The translations under genes were made by a program, and so were the position numbers. A DNA stretch of 64,000 bases from Streptomyces inusitatus. Lineage in GTDB: Bacteria > Actinomycetota > Actinomycetes > Streptomycetales > Streptomycetaceae. Below the pieces are notes generated by a model. That model had not been told where the DNA came from, did no database searches, and saw only the letters and a program-made list of their open reading frames with translations. Every line of letters starts with the position of its first letter. The first letter of the stretch is position 1. Positions 1-7,459 of the stretch are shown here, piece by piece. Location: contig NZ_BMWG01000011.1 of the NCBI RefSeq assembly GCF_014651115.1, forward strand, positions 126,922-190,921. The letters are read 5' to 3'.

Positions 1-135
1 TCCCCGCCCGCCCTTGGGGGCGGGGCGCCCTCCTGCCGGGGGCGCCGGTCCCCCCCCCTTCCCGCGCGGGGGCCGCGGCACACGTCGCCGCGTCGCGTCG
101 GATGCTCTGATGGCCGTCGTGGGGGAGGCGGGCGG

Positions 136-1428
136 CTACCGCTTGGTGACGGAGACGTCGCCCTGGAGGGAGAGCGCGTCGCCGAAGCGGCCGAGCGTCA
201 GATCCGTCGGTGTGACGTCGAGATGGACCGGGTCCAGATCGAAGGGGACCGTCGGAAGGTCGCCCAGGGGGAATTCGATGCCCCGGAAGGCGTCGCCGAC
301 GAGGCCGCCGAGGGTGGACGAGAGGGCGTTGGCCACCCAGGAGGCGATGACGCTGACGAGGTCGTCGTGCGGATAGATCTCCAGGTCGAAGGGGCTCACG
401 CTCTCCGTGGTGGCCTTGAGCGTGGTGCCGGACGTCGACAGGGTGAGGGTGACGGCGGGGTCCGGCTCCAGCGCGAGATCGTAGAACGCGTCGGTCGAAC
501 TGCCCCAGAACCATTTGATCCCGGCGCTTCCGCTGCCGGTGGCGGAGGCGTGGACGCGCACGGTCGGGATCTCGGCGTCGTCCACGACCTCGCACCACAC
601 CTGATGGAGGACGATCGTCGCGTTGTAGTAGCCGGTGCCGACGCCGAAGTCCGCCGAGTCGCCGGCGGGGAAGGACATCCCTTCAAGGTAGGCCGTGGCC
701 GCCTCGGCGATCCGCTGGACCGTGTCCGCGCCGAGCAGGGCGAAGAAGGGGCTCGTCGGCCAGGCGTCCGGGAAGGGCGGCCGCGGTACGCCGTGCTCCG
801 CCAGATTCATGGCGGCCACGACCTGCCCCGGGCCGATGACGGGGACCGGGTCCGAGAGGCTGAGCAGCGGGATGTCCGGCTTGGGCAGGCTGATGCCCGA
901 GAGGATCTCACGGGACTGGTCGAGGACGGCGGGCAGCACCACATTGTCCAGGATCACCTTCTGGACCTCGCTGGTGTCACTGGCCACGGCCTTGAGGGGG
1001 TTCAGGGTGAGCAGCCCGGAGGGGGAGGTGCTCGCCTGGACGTCCACCGTCACGGTCACGTCCCCCTGTACGAGGTCCTCGCCGCCGCCCGTGTCGACGG
1101 TGACATGGACCTGGTGCAGGACCACCTGGAAGGTGCTCCCGTCCAGCGAGGTCCGCAGGGCGGCGGTGTACTCCGACAGCTCTTCCTCGGTGAACCGCCG
1201 GTTCCCGCCCTCCGTGAAGCGCGCGCGCAGCTCCTCCTCGGTGTGGGCGGGCGGAGTGAGATCGAAGACGGGGGCGGTCCTGACGTCCCATGTCACCGTG
1301 GTGGGAGTGCCTCCGGCGTCGTACGGCTCGGAGCCGGTGAAGTACCTCGGATACAGCTGGCCGTAGACCTCCTCGGCCACCTTGTTCACGATGTCGGCGT
1401 CGGCTCCGACTGCGAGGTCGTACGTCAT
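136..1428 (-). CDS. Beta-rich protein, possibly TULIP/P-47-like
   Basis: The product has 430 residues, no signal peptide and no membrane segment. I do not recognise it with certainty. The N-terminus (MTYDLAVGADADIVNK, then TWDVRTAPVFDLTPP) matches in pattern the protein encoded at 1804 (FDLAVGVGGDALDS, then FAWDFLDAPALVLTPP), so the two are homologues. The C-terminus has an amphipathic helix (around SSTLGGLVGDAF) followed by FPLGDLP and strands ending in LSLQGDVSV, a layout also seen in the 122-residue protein at 2827. Alternating strands with long amphipathic helices, and an N-terminal xWDxxY/DLAVG-type motif, recall TULIP lipid-binding proteins such as clostridial P-47; that link is inference. 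The start at 1428 is preceded by GGAGGA. It is divergent from the 1804 operon and probably co-regulated with it. Confidence 0.75.
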   Translation of the reverse strand: MTYDLAVGADADIVNKVAEEVYGQLYPRYFTGSEPYDAGGTPTTVTWDVRTAPVFDLTPPAHTEEELRARFTEGGNRRFTEEELSEYTAALRTSLDGSTFQVVLHQVHVTVDTGGGEDLVQGDVTVTVDVQASTSPSGLLTLNPLKAVASDTSEVQKVILDNVVLPAVLDQSREILSGISLPKPDIPLLSLSDPVPVIGPGQVVAAMNLAEHGVPRPPFPDAWPTSPFFALLGADTVQRIAEAATAYLEGMSFPAGDSADFGVGTGYYNATIVLHQVWCEVVDDAEIPTVRVHASATGSGSAGIKWFWGSSTDAFYDLALEPDPAVTLTLSTSGTTLKATTESVSPFDLEIYPHDDLVSVIASWVANALSSTLGGLVGDAFRGIEFPLGDLPTVPFDLDPVHLDVTPTDLTLGRFGDALSLQGDVSVTKR

Positions 1429-1803
1429 GGGGCGACTTCCTCCGATTCCTCCGGGCGAAGGGACGGCCGGGAGGGCTCATTCCGGGCGAGGTCCGGATCC
1501 TCCGATGCCGCTGATCCGGCAACACTGCCCAAAATATGCGGAGTTGACCTACTCAAAGAGCGTAATGTCCGATAATAGCTTCTTGAGGCTGGGTGAATTG
1601 GCCGGGATCCATGGCGGGAAACTGTCGGGGCGCTCACCGGGCCGGGAACCCGTCGCCGCTGCTCGTGCCCGATTCGCCGCTGTCGCGTGCCCGCTGTCGC
1701 GCCCCAGGTTCCGCTGCCGAAACTGACGCGTTCGGAGCCGTCCGAGCACCGCTTTGCGACAGGGCGGAGCAAGCTGTGGTGCGGTCATCCGGGGTGCTTT
1801 TGG
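1429..1803. promoter_or_regulatory. Divergent intergenic region with AT-rich core
   Basis: This 375-nt gap separates the divergent genes at 1428 and 1804. Its centre (about 1530-1585) is conspicuously AT-rich for this genome and holds TTGACC at 1544-1549 and GATAAT at 1571-1576. These two hexamers are 21 nt apart, too far for a standard promoter, so only the general presence of promoters is proposed. No other gene was seen in the gap, although the frame upstream of 1804 stays open back to a GTG at 1687. Confidence 0.4.
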
Positions 1804-2754
1804 ATGGGCGGCGTGAGCGACTCAAATTTCGACCTCGCGGTCGGAGTCGGCGGCGACGCCCTCGACTCCGGCCTTCAGAAGGCTTACGAACTGCATCGCG
1901 ACGCGTTCCGGGGGAGCGTCACCCCGGACCCCATCGAGGGCACCGCCTACACCTTCGCCTGGGACTTCCTGGACGCCCCCGCCCTCGTCCTCACCCCGCC
2001 GGACGAGGACCTCTGGAACGAGATGATCAAGGCGGACGGCGTCACGGCCCTCCCGGACTCCGGGGTGCTCCAATTCGTCGCCCAGCGGCTCCAGGCGGAC
2101 TGCAAGGTGGCGGACACCGCCCTCCCCCGGGTCACCGGCAAGGTCACGGTGGCCCTGCGACTGACGCTCGACGGCGGCGGAGGCATCACCGCCGTCCCCC
2201 TGGGAGTCTGGCTGGAGAACCTTCCCGACGGCCCGACCAGCATCATCGTCAAGAACGTCGTCGTCCCCACACTCCTCACCCAGGGCACCACCCTGCTCAA
2301 GGGGCTGAAGATCCCGGCCCAGAACCTCTTCGGCCAGACGGTCGCTCTGAACGTCGTCCGCGTGGACGTCATCCCCACCCATCTGGTCCTCGCCTCGACG
2401 GTGACCACGACGGCGGGGCAGTCGCCGGCGGCGCGCCCCGAACCCGTGGACTGGCCCACGGACAAGCAGGTGTTCACACTCATCAGCAAGGGGCTGCTGA
2501 CCACGCTCCTGACGGCCTCCGTCAAGCACTACGAGAACACCCAGCTCGCCAAGGGCGACAAAACCATCCAGTACCTCGCCTCGGCCCGGTGGGACGCCAC
2601 CTTCCGGCAGGCCGTGAACCTGACGGTCGGAGCCGACCCGACGACCGCCTCGGCCGGAGTCGACATCGACTGGCACGCCGAACTCGACCTCGTACCCCTC
2701 TCCCCGGACGGCAGCGGAGGCTGCGCCCTGTCCAAGGCGGGCCACGAGTCATGA
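1804..2754 (+). CDS. Beta-rich protein, homologue of the 136-1428 product
   Basis: The product is about 316 residues, soluble, without signal peptide. The N-terminal segment (NFDLAVGVGGDALDS; FAWDFLDAPALVLTPPDED) aligns by eye with the divergent neighbour. The body alternates strands (GKVTVALRLTLDGGGG; DVIPTHLVLASTVTT) with amphipathic helices (IISKGLLTTLLTASVKHYEN). This is the layout of TULIP-type tubular lipid-binding folds, but that is an inference from pattern only. It is the first gene of a plus-strand operon that also encodes an isoprenyl diphosphate synthase. The start is uncertain: ATG 1804, GTG 1813 and GTG 1687 are all in frame. None has a strong ribosome site, and homology begins at the FDLAVG segment just after 1813. 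Confidence 0.7.
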   Translation: MGGVSDSNFDLAVGVGGDALDSGLQKAYELHRDAFRGSVTPDPIEGTAYTFAWDFLDAPALVLTPPDEDLWNEMIKADGVTALPDSGVLQFVAQRLQADCKVADTALPRVTGKVTVALRLTLDGGGGITAVPLGVWLENLPDGPTSIIVKNVVVPTLLTQGTTLLKGLKIPAQNLFGQTVALNVVRVDVIPTHLVLASTVTTTAGQSPAARPEPVDWPTDKQVFTLISKGLLTTLLTASVKHYENTQLAKGDKTIQYLASARWDATFRQAVNLTVGADPTTASAGVDIDWHAELDLVPLSPDGSGGCALSKAGHES

Positions 2755-2826
2755 CGCGATGACCCGTCGGGACGACCCGTCAGGGCACCTCGGCGCACCG
2801 ACCGACCAGTCAGGAGAGACACTGCC

Positions 2827-3195
2827 ATGGCAGCGCCCATCGAATTCGACGTCTCCTACGCGCCGGACCCGCCCGTCGTCACGGTCCAGGCCACCGGAAT
2901 CACCGACACCGCCCTCACCGTGAAGGTCACCGGCCTCGATCTGGAACATGTCACCTTCACTCCCAAGACGGTCCTCGCCGACGCCCTCTCCGGCCTCGTC
3001 AACGACCTCGCCCTCGCGGCCCCCGGCATCGTCAAGGAGAAGACCGAGGGGCTCACCCCCGACATCCCGCTCGGAACGCCGATCGGCTGTGACATCCCGA
3101 TCGGCGGCGCGACCGTCAAGCTACGGCTGGCCTCGCCCGAGCTGGCCGCCCACGGCGACATGCTCATGATCAGCGGGACCGCCGACGTCTCCTGA
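2827..3195 (+). CDS. Small beta-rich protein resembling the C-terminal part of its neighbour
   Basis: The product has 122 residues and starts at ATG 2827 after AGGAGAGACACTGCC. An amphipathic helix (residues about 48-72, ending GIVKEKTEGL) is followed by IPLGTPIG and strands ending LMISGTADVS. The protein encoded at 1428-136 ends in the same order (helix, FPLGDLP, strands, LSLQGDVSV). The small protein therefore looks like a stand-alone C-terminal half of the same fold. It lies 72 nt after the previous gene and 42 nt before the next, in one operon. The family was not recognised. Confidence 0.7.
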   Translation: MAAPIEFDVSYAPDPPVVTVQATGITDTALTVKVTGLDLEHVTFTPKTVLADALSGLVNDLALAAPGIVKEKTEGLTPDIPLGTPIGCDIPIGGATVKLRLASPELAAHGDMLMISGTADVS

Positions 3196-3237
3196 CCGCC
3201 CCCCGTCCACCGGTCCGACACACCGCAGGAGACGTAC

Positions 3238-4551
3238 GTGAGCACCCCGAACCCCGAAGCCCGGCCACTCCACCTCGCGGACACCCCCGGCTACCCCCTC
3301 GCCCGGACCGTCGAGCTGCCCGACACCGTCGGACACCCCACCGGCTCCCTCAGCATCCGCTTCGGCGCGCTCCAGGTCAGCGCCGAAGGACGGCCGGAGG
3401 CCGTCGCCGGGCAGGAACACACGTACCGCCTCCCGGCGCTCGTCCTCACCGGCCGGTACGCGCTCGACACCCGCCCCGACGAGATCCGCGACCTCGACAC
3501 CGCCGGCGATCTGCGCCCGCTCTCCGAGGAGGCGAGACGGCCCACCCTCCCCGCCGCGAGCCGCGCCGCCGCCGTCACCCCCGACCCGCCGGACGAGGAG
3601 ACCCTGCGCAAGTGGCGCGACCGCGCCGACACCCACCGCGACAAGCTGATGCGGACCGAGAAGGGACAGCAGCTGCTCATCACCTACGGGCAGAACAACG
3701 AGACCTTCTACGGCATCTTCGACAGCTCCAGCACACTGCGGAAGAACTGGCGCAGAAACGGCGTCACCCGGCGCATGTCCGAACACACCTACACCAACAC
3801 GGACCTGGGAGCGACGGGCGACGGCGCGAACGCGGTCAACGACTGGACCGACCCGGACCAGGGGACCACGTACAACTCGCACGCCTTCATCCAGTACGTC
3901 AATGTTACCAGCGCCCTCTCCTTCGAGATGGGCTTCGCGACGGCCCCCGAGGACCAGAGCACCTACGGCGACGCCCTGGACGCGGCACAGAAGTTCGCCA
4001 CGGCGGTCAACGACACCGGGAACTCCGGCGAACAGACCACCCCCCTGACCCATGAGCAGATCTACACCTCCATCGAACAGCACCCCGGCGAGGTGCGCGC
4101 GACGACACCCGGGGAGCTGGACCGCTACGTCGGACTGGTCCACGGCACCTACAGCGCCGCCCCGGAGGACGAACCCGACGAGTGGTTCCCCCTCTCGGAG
4201 GAGCACCGGGAACGCTACCGGCGATTCGGCAAGGAGGCCTACGAGGCCAGGGCACAGGAACAGCCGGCCGCGACCCACACCCTCCACCGGGGCGACTGCC
4301 ACGCCCGCCTGGACGGAGTGCTGATCACCGTCGACCCCGCCCAGGCCGCCGCCACCGTCACCCTGCCGCCCCTCGCCCTCCACATCGACGACGCCGACTG
4401 GCGGGGCCCCGTCGGCGAGCTGGCCAGGGAGCGGCTGCGGACCATGCGATTCGTCCAGGAGCTGCTCCGCGACGCGGTCGCCGAGACCCTGCGGCACGCC
4501 GCGCTCACCGGCATCGCCGGCTTCGGCCCGCCCGGGGACGGGCGGTCCTGA
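3238..4551 (+). CDS. Protein of unknown function, 437 aa
   Basis: The GTG start at 3238 is preceded by GCAGGAGACGTAC. No known family is evident. Residues 1-90 are strand-rich (LSIRFGALQVSAEG; TYRLPALVLTGRYAL). A polar middle part contains aromatic and Asn-rich segments (ITYGQNNETFYGIFDSSS; TYNSHAFIQYVNVTSALSF). The C-terminal 120 residues include a strand pair (ARLDGVLITVDPAQAAATV) and an amphipathic helix (LARERLRTMRFVQELL). There is no signal peptide or membrane segment. The stop at 4551 is two bases before the start of the isoprenyl synthase, so translation of the two is probably coupled. A role together with the synthase is inferred from this tight pairing only. Confidence 0.75.
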   Translation: MSTPNPEARPLHLADTPGYPLARTVELPDTVGHPTGSLSIRFGALQVSAEGRPEAVAGQEHTYRLPALVLTGRYALDTRPDEIRDLDTAGDLRPLSEEARRPTLPAASRAAAVTPDPPDEETLRKWRDRADTHRDKLMRTEKGQQLLITYGQNNETFYGIFDSSSTLRKNWRRNGVTRRMSEHTYTNTDLGATGDGANAVNDWTDPDQGTTYNSHAFIQYVNVTSALSFEMGFATAPEDQSTYGDALDAAQKFATAVNDTGNSGEQTTPLTHEQIYTSIEQHPGEVRATTPGELDRYVGLVHGTYSAAPEDEPDEWFPLSEEHRERYRRFGKEAYEARAQEQPAATHTLHRGDCHARLDGVLITVDPAQAAATVTLPPLALHIDDADWRGPVGELARERLRTMRFVQELLRDAVAETLRHAALTGIAGFGPPGDGRS

Positions 4552-4553
4552 CC

Positions 4554-5582
4554 GTGCTCACCCTCGACCCGGGCACCCCCGCCGAAGATCTCACCACCGC
4601 CCTCTGGGCCCGGCTGCTCGCCGACGACCGGCCGCACTTCGACGCCATCCTCGCCGAGGCGCTCGCCCCCCAGCGGGAGTATCTGAGCGACACCGAACAA
4701 GCCCTCTACCGGCAGGGGAAACGGCTCCGCCCGGCGGTCCTGCTGCTCGCCGCCCGTATGGTCCTCGGCCCCGCGCCACTGCCCCGAAAGGTGCTGCAAG
4801 GAGCGGTCTCCCTGGAGATGCTCCATGTGGCGACCCTGATCCACGACGACATCATCGACGGCTCGGCACTGCGCCGGGGACTGCCGTCGGTCAACGCCGC
4901 ACGCGGCACGGAAGCCGCCGTGCTCGTCGGCGACCTCCAGTTCGTCCAGGCCATCAGGGGCTTCGTACGGACCGTCGACCGGGACCGCGACATGGCGCTG
5001 ATCGAACTGGTCCTCGACACCGCCTTCCAGATCGGCTGCGGCGAACTGGACGAACTGCGCACCGACATGAACCAGGAACCCGCCCGGCTGATCGAGCACT
5101 ACTGGCGGACCGCCGACCGCAAGACCGCCGTCCTCTTCGGCCTGGCCGCCGAGGCCGGTGTCACCCTCGCCGGCGGACGCGACGCCGACGCCCGCCGCGC
5201 GGGCTTCGTCGGCCGCCGCCTCGGCCGGGCGCTCCAGGTCATGGACGACCTCTTCGACCTGGCCCAGGACCAGGCCGAATCCGGCAAACCGCGCGGCATG
5301 GACCTGCTGCGCCGCCGCGCGACGCTGCCCCTGGTGTACGCGATGGAGGAACTGGGCCCCGACCACCGGGTGAGCCGGGTGATGCGCGGGGAACCACTGG
5401 ACGCCGGAGAGCTGGAACGGTGCGTCGCCCAGGTCCGGGGAACCACCGGCTTCTCCCGCGCCTACGCCGACGCGCGCGCCCAGGCGCTGGAGGCCATCGA
5501 GCTGCTGCGCCCCTTCCCGGCGAGCGACTACCGGTACGCGCTGGAGGATCTGGCGCTGTACATCGTCGACCGCGAACCCTGA
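4554..5582 (+). CDS. Trans-isoprenyl diphosphate synthase (polyprenyl synthetase family)
   Basis: This 342-residue protein belongs to the polyprenyl synthetase family, which condenses isopentenyl diphosphate onto allylic diphosphates. Both aspartate-rich motifs are intact: DDIID at residues 98-102 and DDLFD at 231-235. The basic GKRLRPAVLLLAARM segment near residue 60 and DRKTA near residue 185 are also present. The fifth residue before the first motif is Ala, which in this family usually goes with products of C20 or longer; the product length is therefore an inference. GTG 4554 is chosen because the preceding stop lies two bases upstream. Its place among beta-rich, possibly lipid-binding proteins, and not in a carotenoid, quinone or terpene-cyclase cluster, is unusual. 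Confidence 0.92.
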   Translation: MLTLDPGTPAEDLTTALWARLLADDRPHFDAILAEALAPQREYLSDTEQALYRQGKRLRPAVLLLAARMVLGPAPLPRKVLQGAVSLEMLHVATLIHDDIIDGSALRRGLPSVNAARGTEAAVLVGDLQFVQAIRGFVRTVDRDRDMALIELVLDTAFQIGCGELDELRTDMNQEPARLIEHYWRTADRKTAVLFGLAAEAGVTLAGGRDADARRAGFVGRRLGRALQVMDDLFDLAQDQAESGKPRGMDLLRRRATLPLVYAMEELGPDHRVSRVMRGEPLDAGELERCVAQVRGTTGFSRAYADARAQALEAIELLRPFPASDYRYALEDLALYIVDREP

Positions 5583-5650
5583 ACGCACTCCCCGCACTCC
5601 CCGTAAGCCAGGAATTCAGAGAACCCGAGAACCCGAGAAGGAGCATCGTC

Positions 5651-7351
5651 ATGGCCGAGGCCCTGATCGACTTCGTCTACGCCACCATGCGCAAGCGGGC
5701 CGACGACCCGGACAGCCCGTACTGGCTGCCGAAGATCCTGGAGGGAATCCGCACCCCCGACGGGCGCACCCTGTCGCCGCTGAAGGCGGACTCGTGGGAA
5801 CTCGGCGAGCTTGCGGGCGACACGGGGACGACGGTCGCCGACTCCATCGCCGTCGCCTGGTGGAACTTCGTGGGCAAGGCCTTCGACCGGGCGAAGAAGG
5901 ACGGGGTGGGCGGATTGCCGGAGAGCCTGGACGACTTCGACAGCCAGCGCGACCGCGACGACCAGTACCCCGGGCTGACGCTTTCCGGCGTCTCGGTCAC
6001 CGGTCTGCCGAACGCCTCGGTGGGCGAACTGACCGACGTCACCACGACCGAGAACGGCTACCGGGGGACCGTACGGATCACGACCGCCGCCTACGACAGC
6101 CACGGCTACCAGCCGCAGATCACAGTCGACGGCTCCTACCGGCTCGTCCAGCACGTCGTGGTGATCGACGACCCGGAGAGCGCCCCCGACGCTCCGGAGG
6201 TGCTCGCCGGGACGCTGAGACCGCCGACCGCGGTCCCCGCCGACGGTCTGAAGGCGTACGGGGTGGGGTGGCCGTCCCAGACGATCGAGGGGAGCGGGGC
6301 GTTCCTGTTCACCGTCAAGGGGCTGGTCCTCGATGTCCGGCTGACCGTCGAGACGGCCGGGTCCGGGTCCGGGCGTACGGAGAAGGTGACGGTCGAGTCC
6401 GTCTCCGTGGCCGCCGCGCCGGTCTTCGCCCTCGACGAGGACAAACTCACGATCGACGGCGACACGATCACCGACCTGAATCGCAAGGCCTGGAAAGGGG
6501 CGGCCGTCCTCGCCTTCGACAGCCCCGACGCCGCCGAGGCCCTCACCGCCAAACTCGCCGACGCCCTGAACGCCGAGGACTTCCGCACCCAGTTCTCCGG
6601 CTCCGTCACCGATCAGCTGACGAAGGCGCTCGGCGATGTGCTGGGCACCGGCCCGCTCCCCGCGGACAGCGGCCGGCCCCCGGCGGGCGACGGACCCGTG
6701 GAGGTCTACCTCTTCGACCGGGTGCGGGCCTCGCTCAACGACCCGGACTCCGGCTTCTATCCGCCGACCGTGGTCCGCTCGTCCAGCGACCCGGCGCTCG
6801 ACCCCCTGTCGATCGACACGATCGACCTCGGCGAGCACCAGGTCATGGGCGTCCCCGTCGACTTCACCCTGAACGAGGTCACGATCAGAGGCATCTCCGA
6901 TGTGCTCGTCCCCGCCGAGGACGCCGCCCTCGTCGCCGAAGGCGTCGACGCGACCCTGCGATTCGGCCGGATCTCCCAGACGCCGATCACCGTCGCGGCC
7001 TCGGTCGTGGCGACGTTCGTCAAGTCCGGCGATCACCTCGACGGCACGATGACCACCACCGTGCGACAGCCCTCCGCAGCCCTCGGTCTGTCCTTCTCGG
7101 GACCCGACGCGGACTCCCTCACCATCGGCCTGCGCTCGCTCACCGTCGACATCGACCCGGACAAGCTGGACATCGGCGTCCATGTCGAAGGCCTGCCCGA
7201 CGAGGCGGTCCACACCATCCTCAACACCTCCGACATCAAGGACGGCTTCATCAAGGGCGTCCAGGACGGCGCGGAACGGCGCAAGGACGACATCGCCAAG
7301 GCCCTCACGGACAACGCCCGCAAGGTGATCGCCAAGAAGCTGTCCGGCTGA
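5651..7351 (+). CDS. Beta-rich protein of unknown function, 566 aa
   Basis: The start at 5651 follows GAGAAGGAG. The first 90 residues are helical (MAEALIDFVYATMRKRADD; AVAWWNFVGKAFDRAKKDG). The rest alternates strands with regularly spaced amphipathic helices. Examples are TAKLADALNAEDFR, VRASLNDPDSGFYPP, repeated VDFTLNEVTIRGISDV-like strands, and a charged C-terminal helix (KDDIAKALTDNARKVIAKKL). There is no signal peptide or membrane segment. The pattern of long strands followed by helices resembles the other proteins of this operon and, more distantly, the TULIP fold. I do not recognise a family. It follows the isoprenyl synthase by 68 nt. Confidence 0.75.
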   Translation: MAEALIDFVYATMRKRADDPDSPYWLPKILEGIRTPDGRTLSPLKADSWELGELAGDTGTTVADSIAVAWWNFVGKAFDRAKKDGVGGLPESLDDFDSQRDRDDQYPGLTLSGVSVTGLPNASVGELTDVTTTENGYRGTVRITTAAYDSHGYQPQITVDGSYRLVQHVVVIDDPESAPDAPEVLAGTLRPPTAVPADGLKAYGVGWPSQTIEGSGAFLFTVKGLVLDVRLTVETAGSGSGRTEKVTVESVSVAAAPVFALDEDKLTIDGDTITDLNRKAWKGAAVLAFDSPDAAEALTAKLADALNAEDFRTQFSGSVTDQLTKALGDVLGTGPLPADSGRPPAGDGPVEVYLFDRVRASLNDPDSGFYPPTVVRSSSDPALDPLSIDTIDLGEHQVMGVPVDFTLNEVTIRGISDVLVPAEDAALVAEGVDATLRFGRISQTPITVAASVVATFVKSGDHLDGTMTTTVRQPSAALGLSFSGPDADSLTIGLRSLTVDIDPDKLDIGVHVEGLPDEAVHTILNTSDIKDGFIKGVQDGAERRKDDIAKALTDNARKVIAKKLSG

Positions 7352-7363
7352 CCGAGACCGGTC

Positions 7364-7440
7364 CGTACGCCCACAGGCCCGCACGCCCCACAGGCCCGTA
7401 CGCCCACAGGTCTGTACGCCCCGCACGTCCGCACGCCCAC
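7364..7440. repeat. Degenerate 16-17-nt tandem repeat between operon genes
   Basis: About 4.7 imperfect copies lie in the gap between the 5651 and 7460 genes. Units start at 7364, 7380, 7397, 7413 and 7430, and follow the form CGTACGCCCACAGGCC with single-base insertions. It sits upstream of a GGAAGG ribosome site for the next gene and probably reflects slippage in non-coding DNA. A regulatory role is possible but unsupported. Confidence 0.75.
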
Positions 7441-7459
7441 GCCCGGAAGGCCATCCCGC

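Noticed and set aside
2..25. Inverted repeat CCCCGCCC/GGGCGGGG at the window edge as terminator of the 1428-136 gene.
   Set aside because: It lies more than 110 nt past the stop at the very edge of the window, and GC-rich inverted repeats are frequent here, so it cannot be assigned.
1544..1576. TTGACC followed by GATAAT upstream of the 1804 gene as a promoter.
   Set aside because: The spacing is 21 nt, well beyond 16-19 nt, so it is only noted as part of an AT-rich intergenic core.
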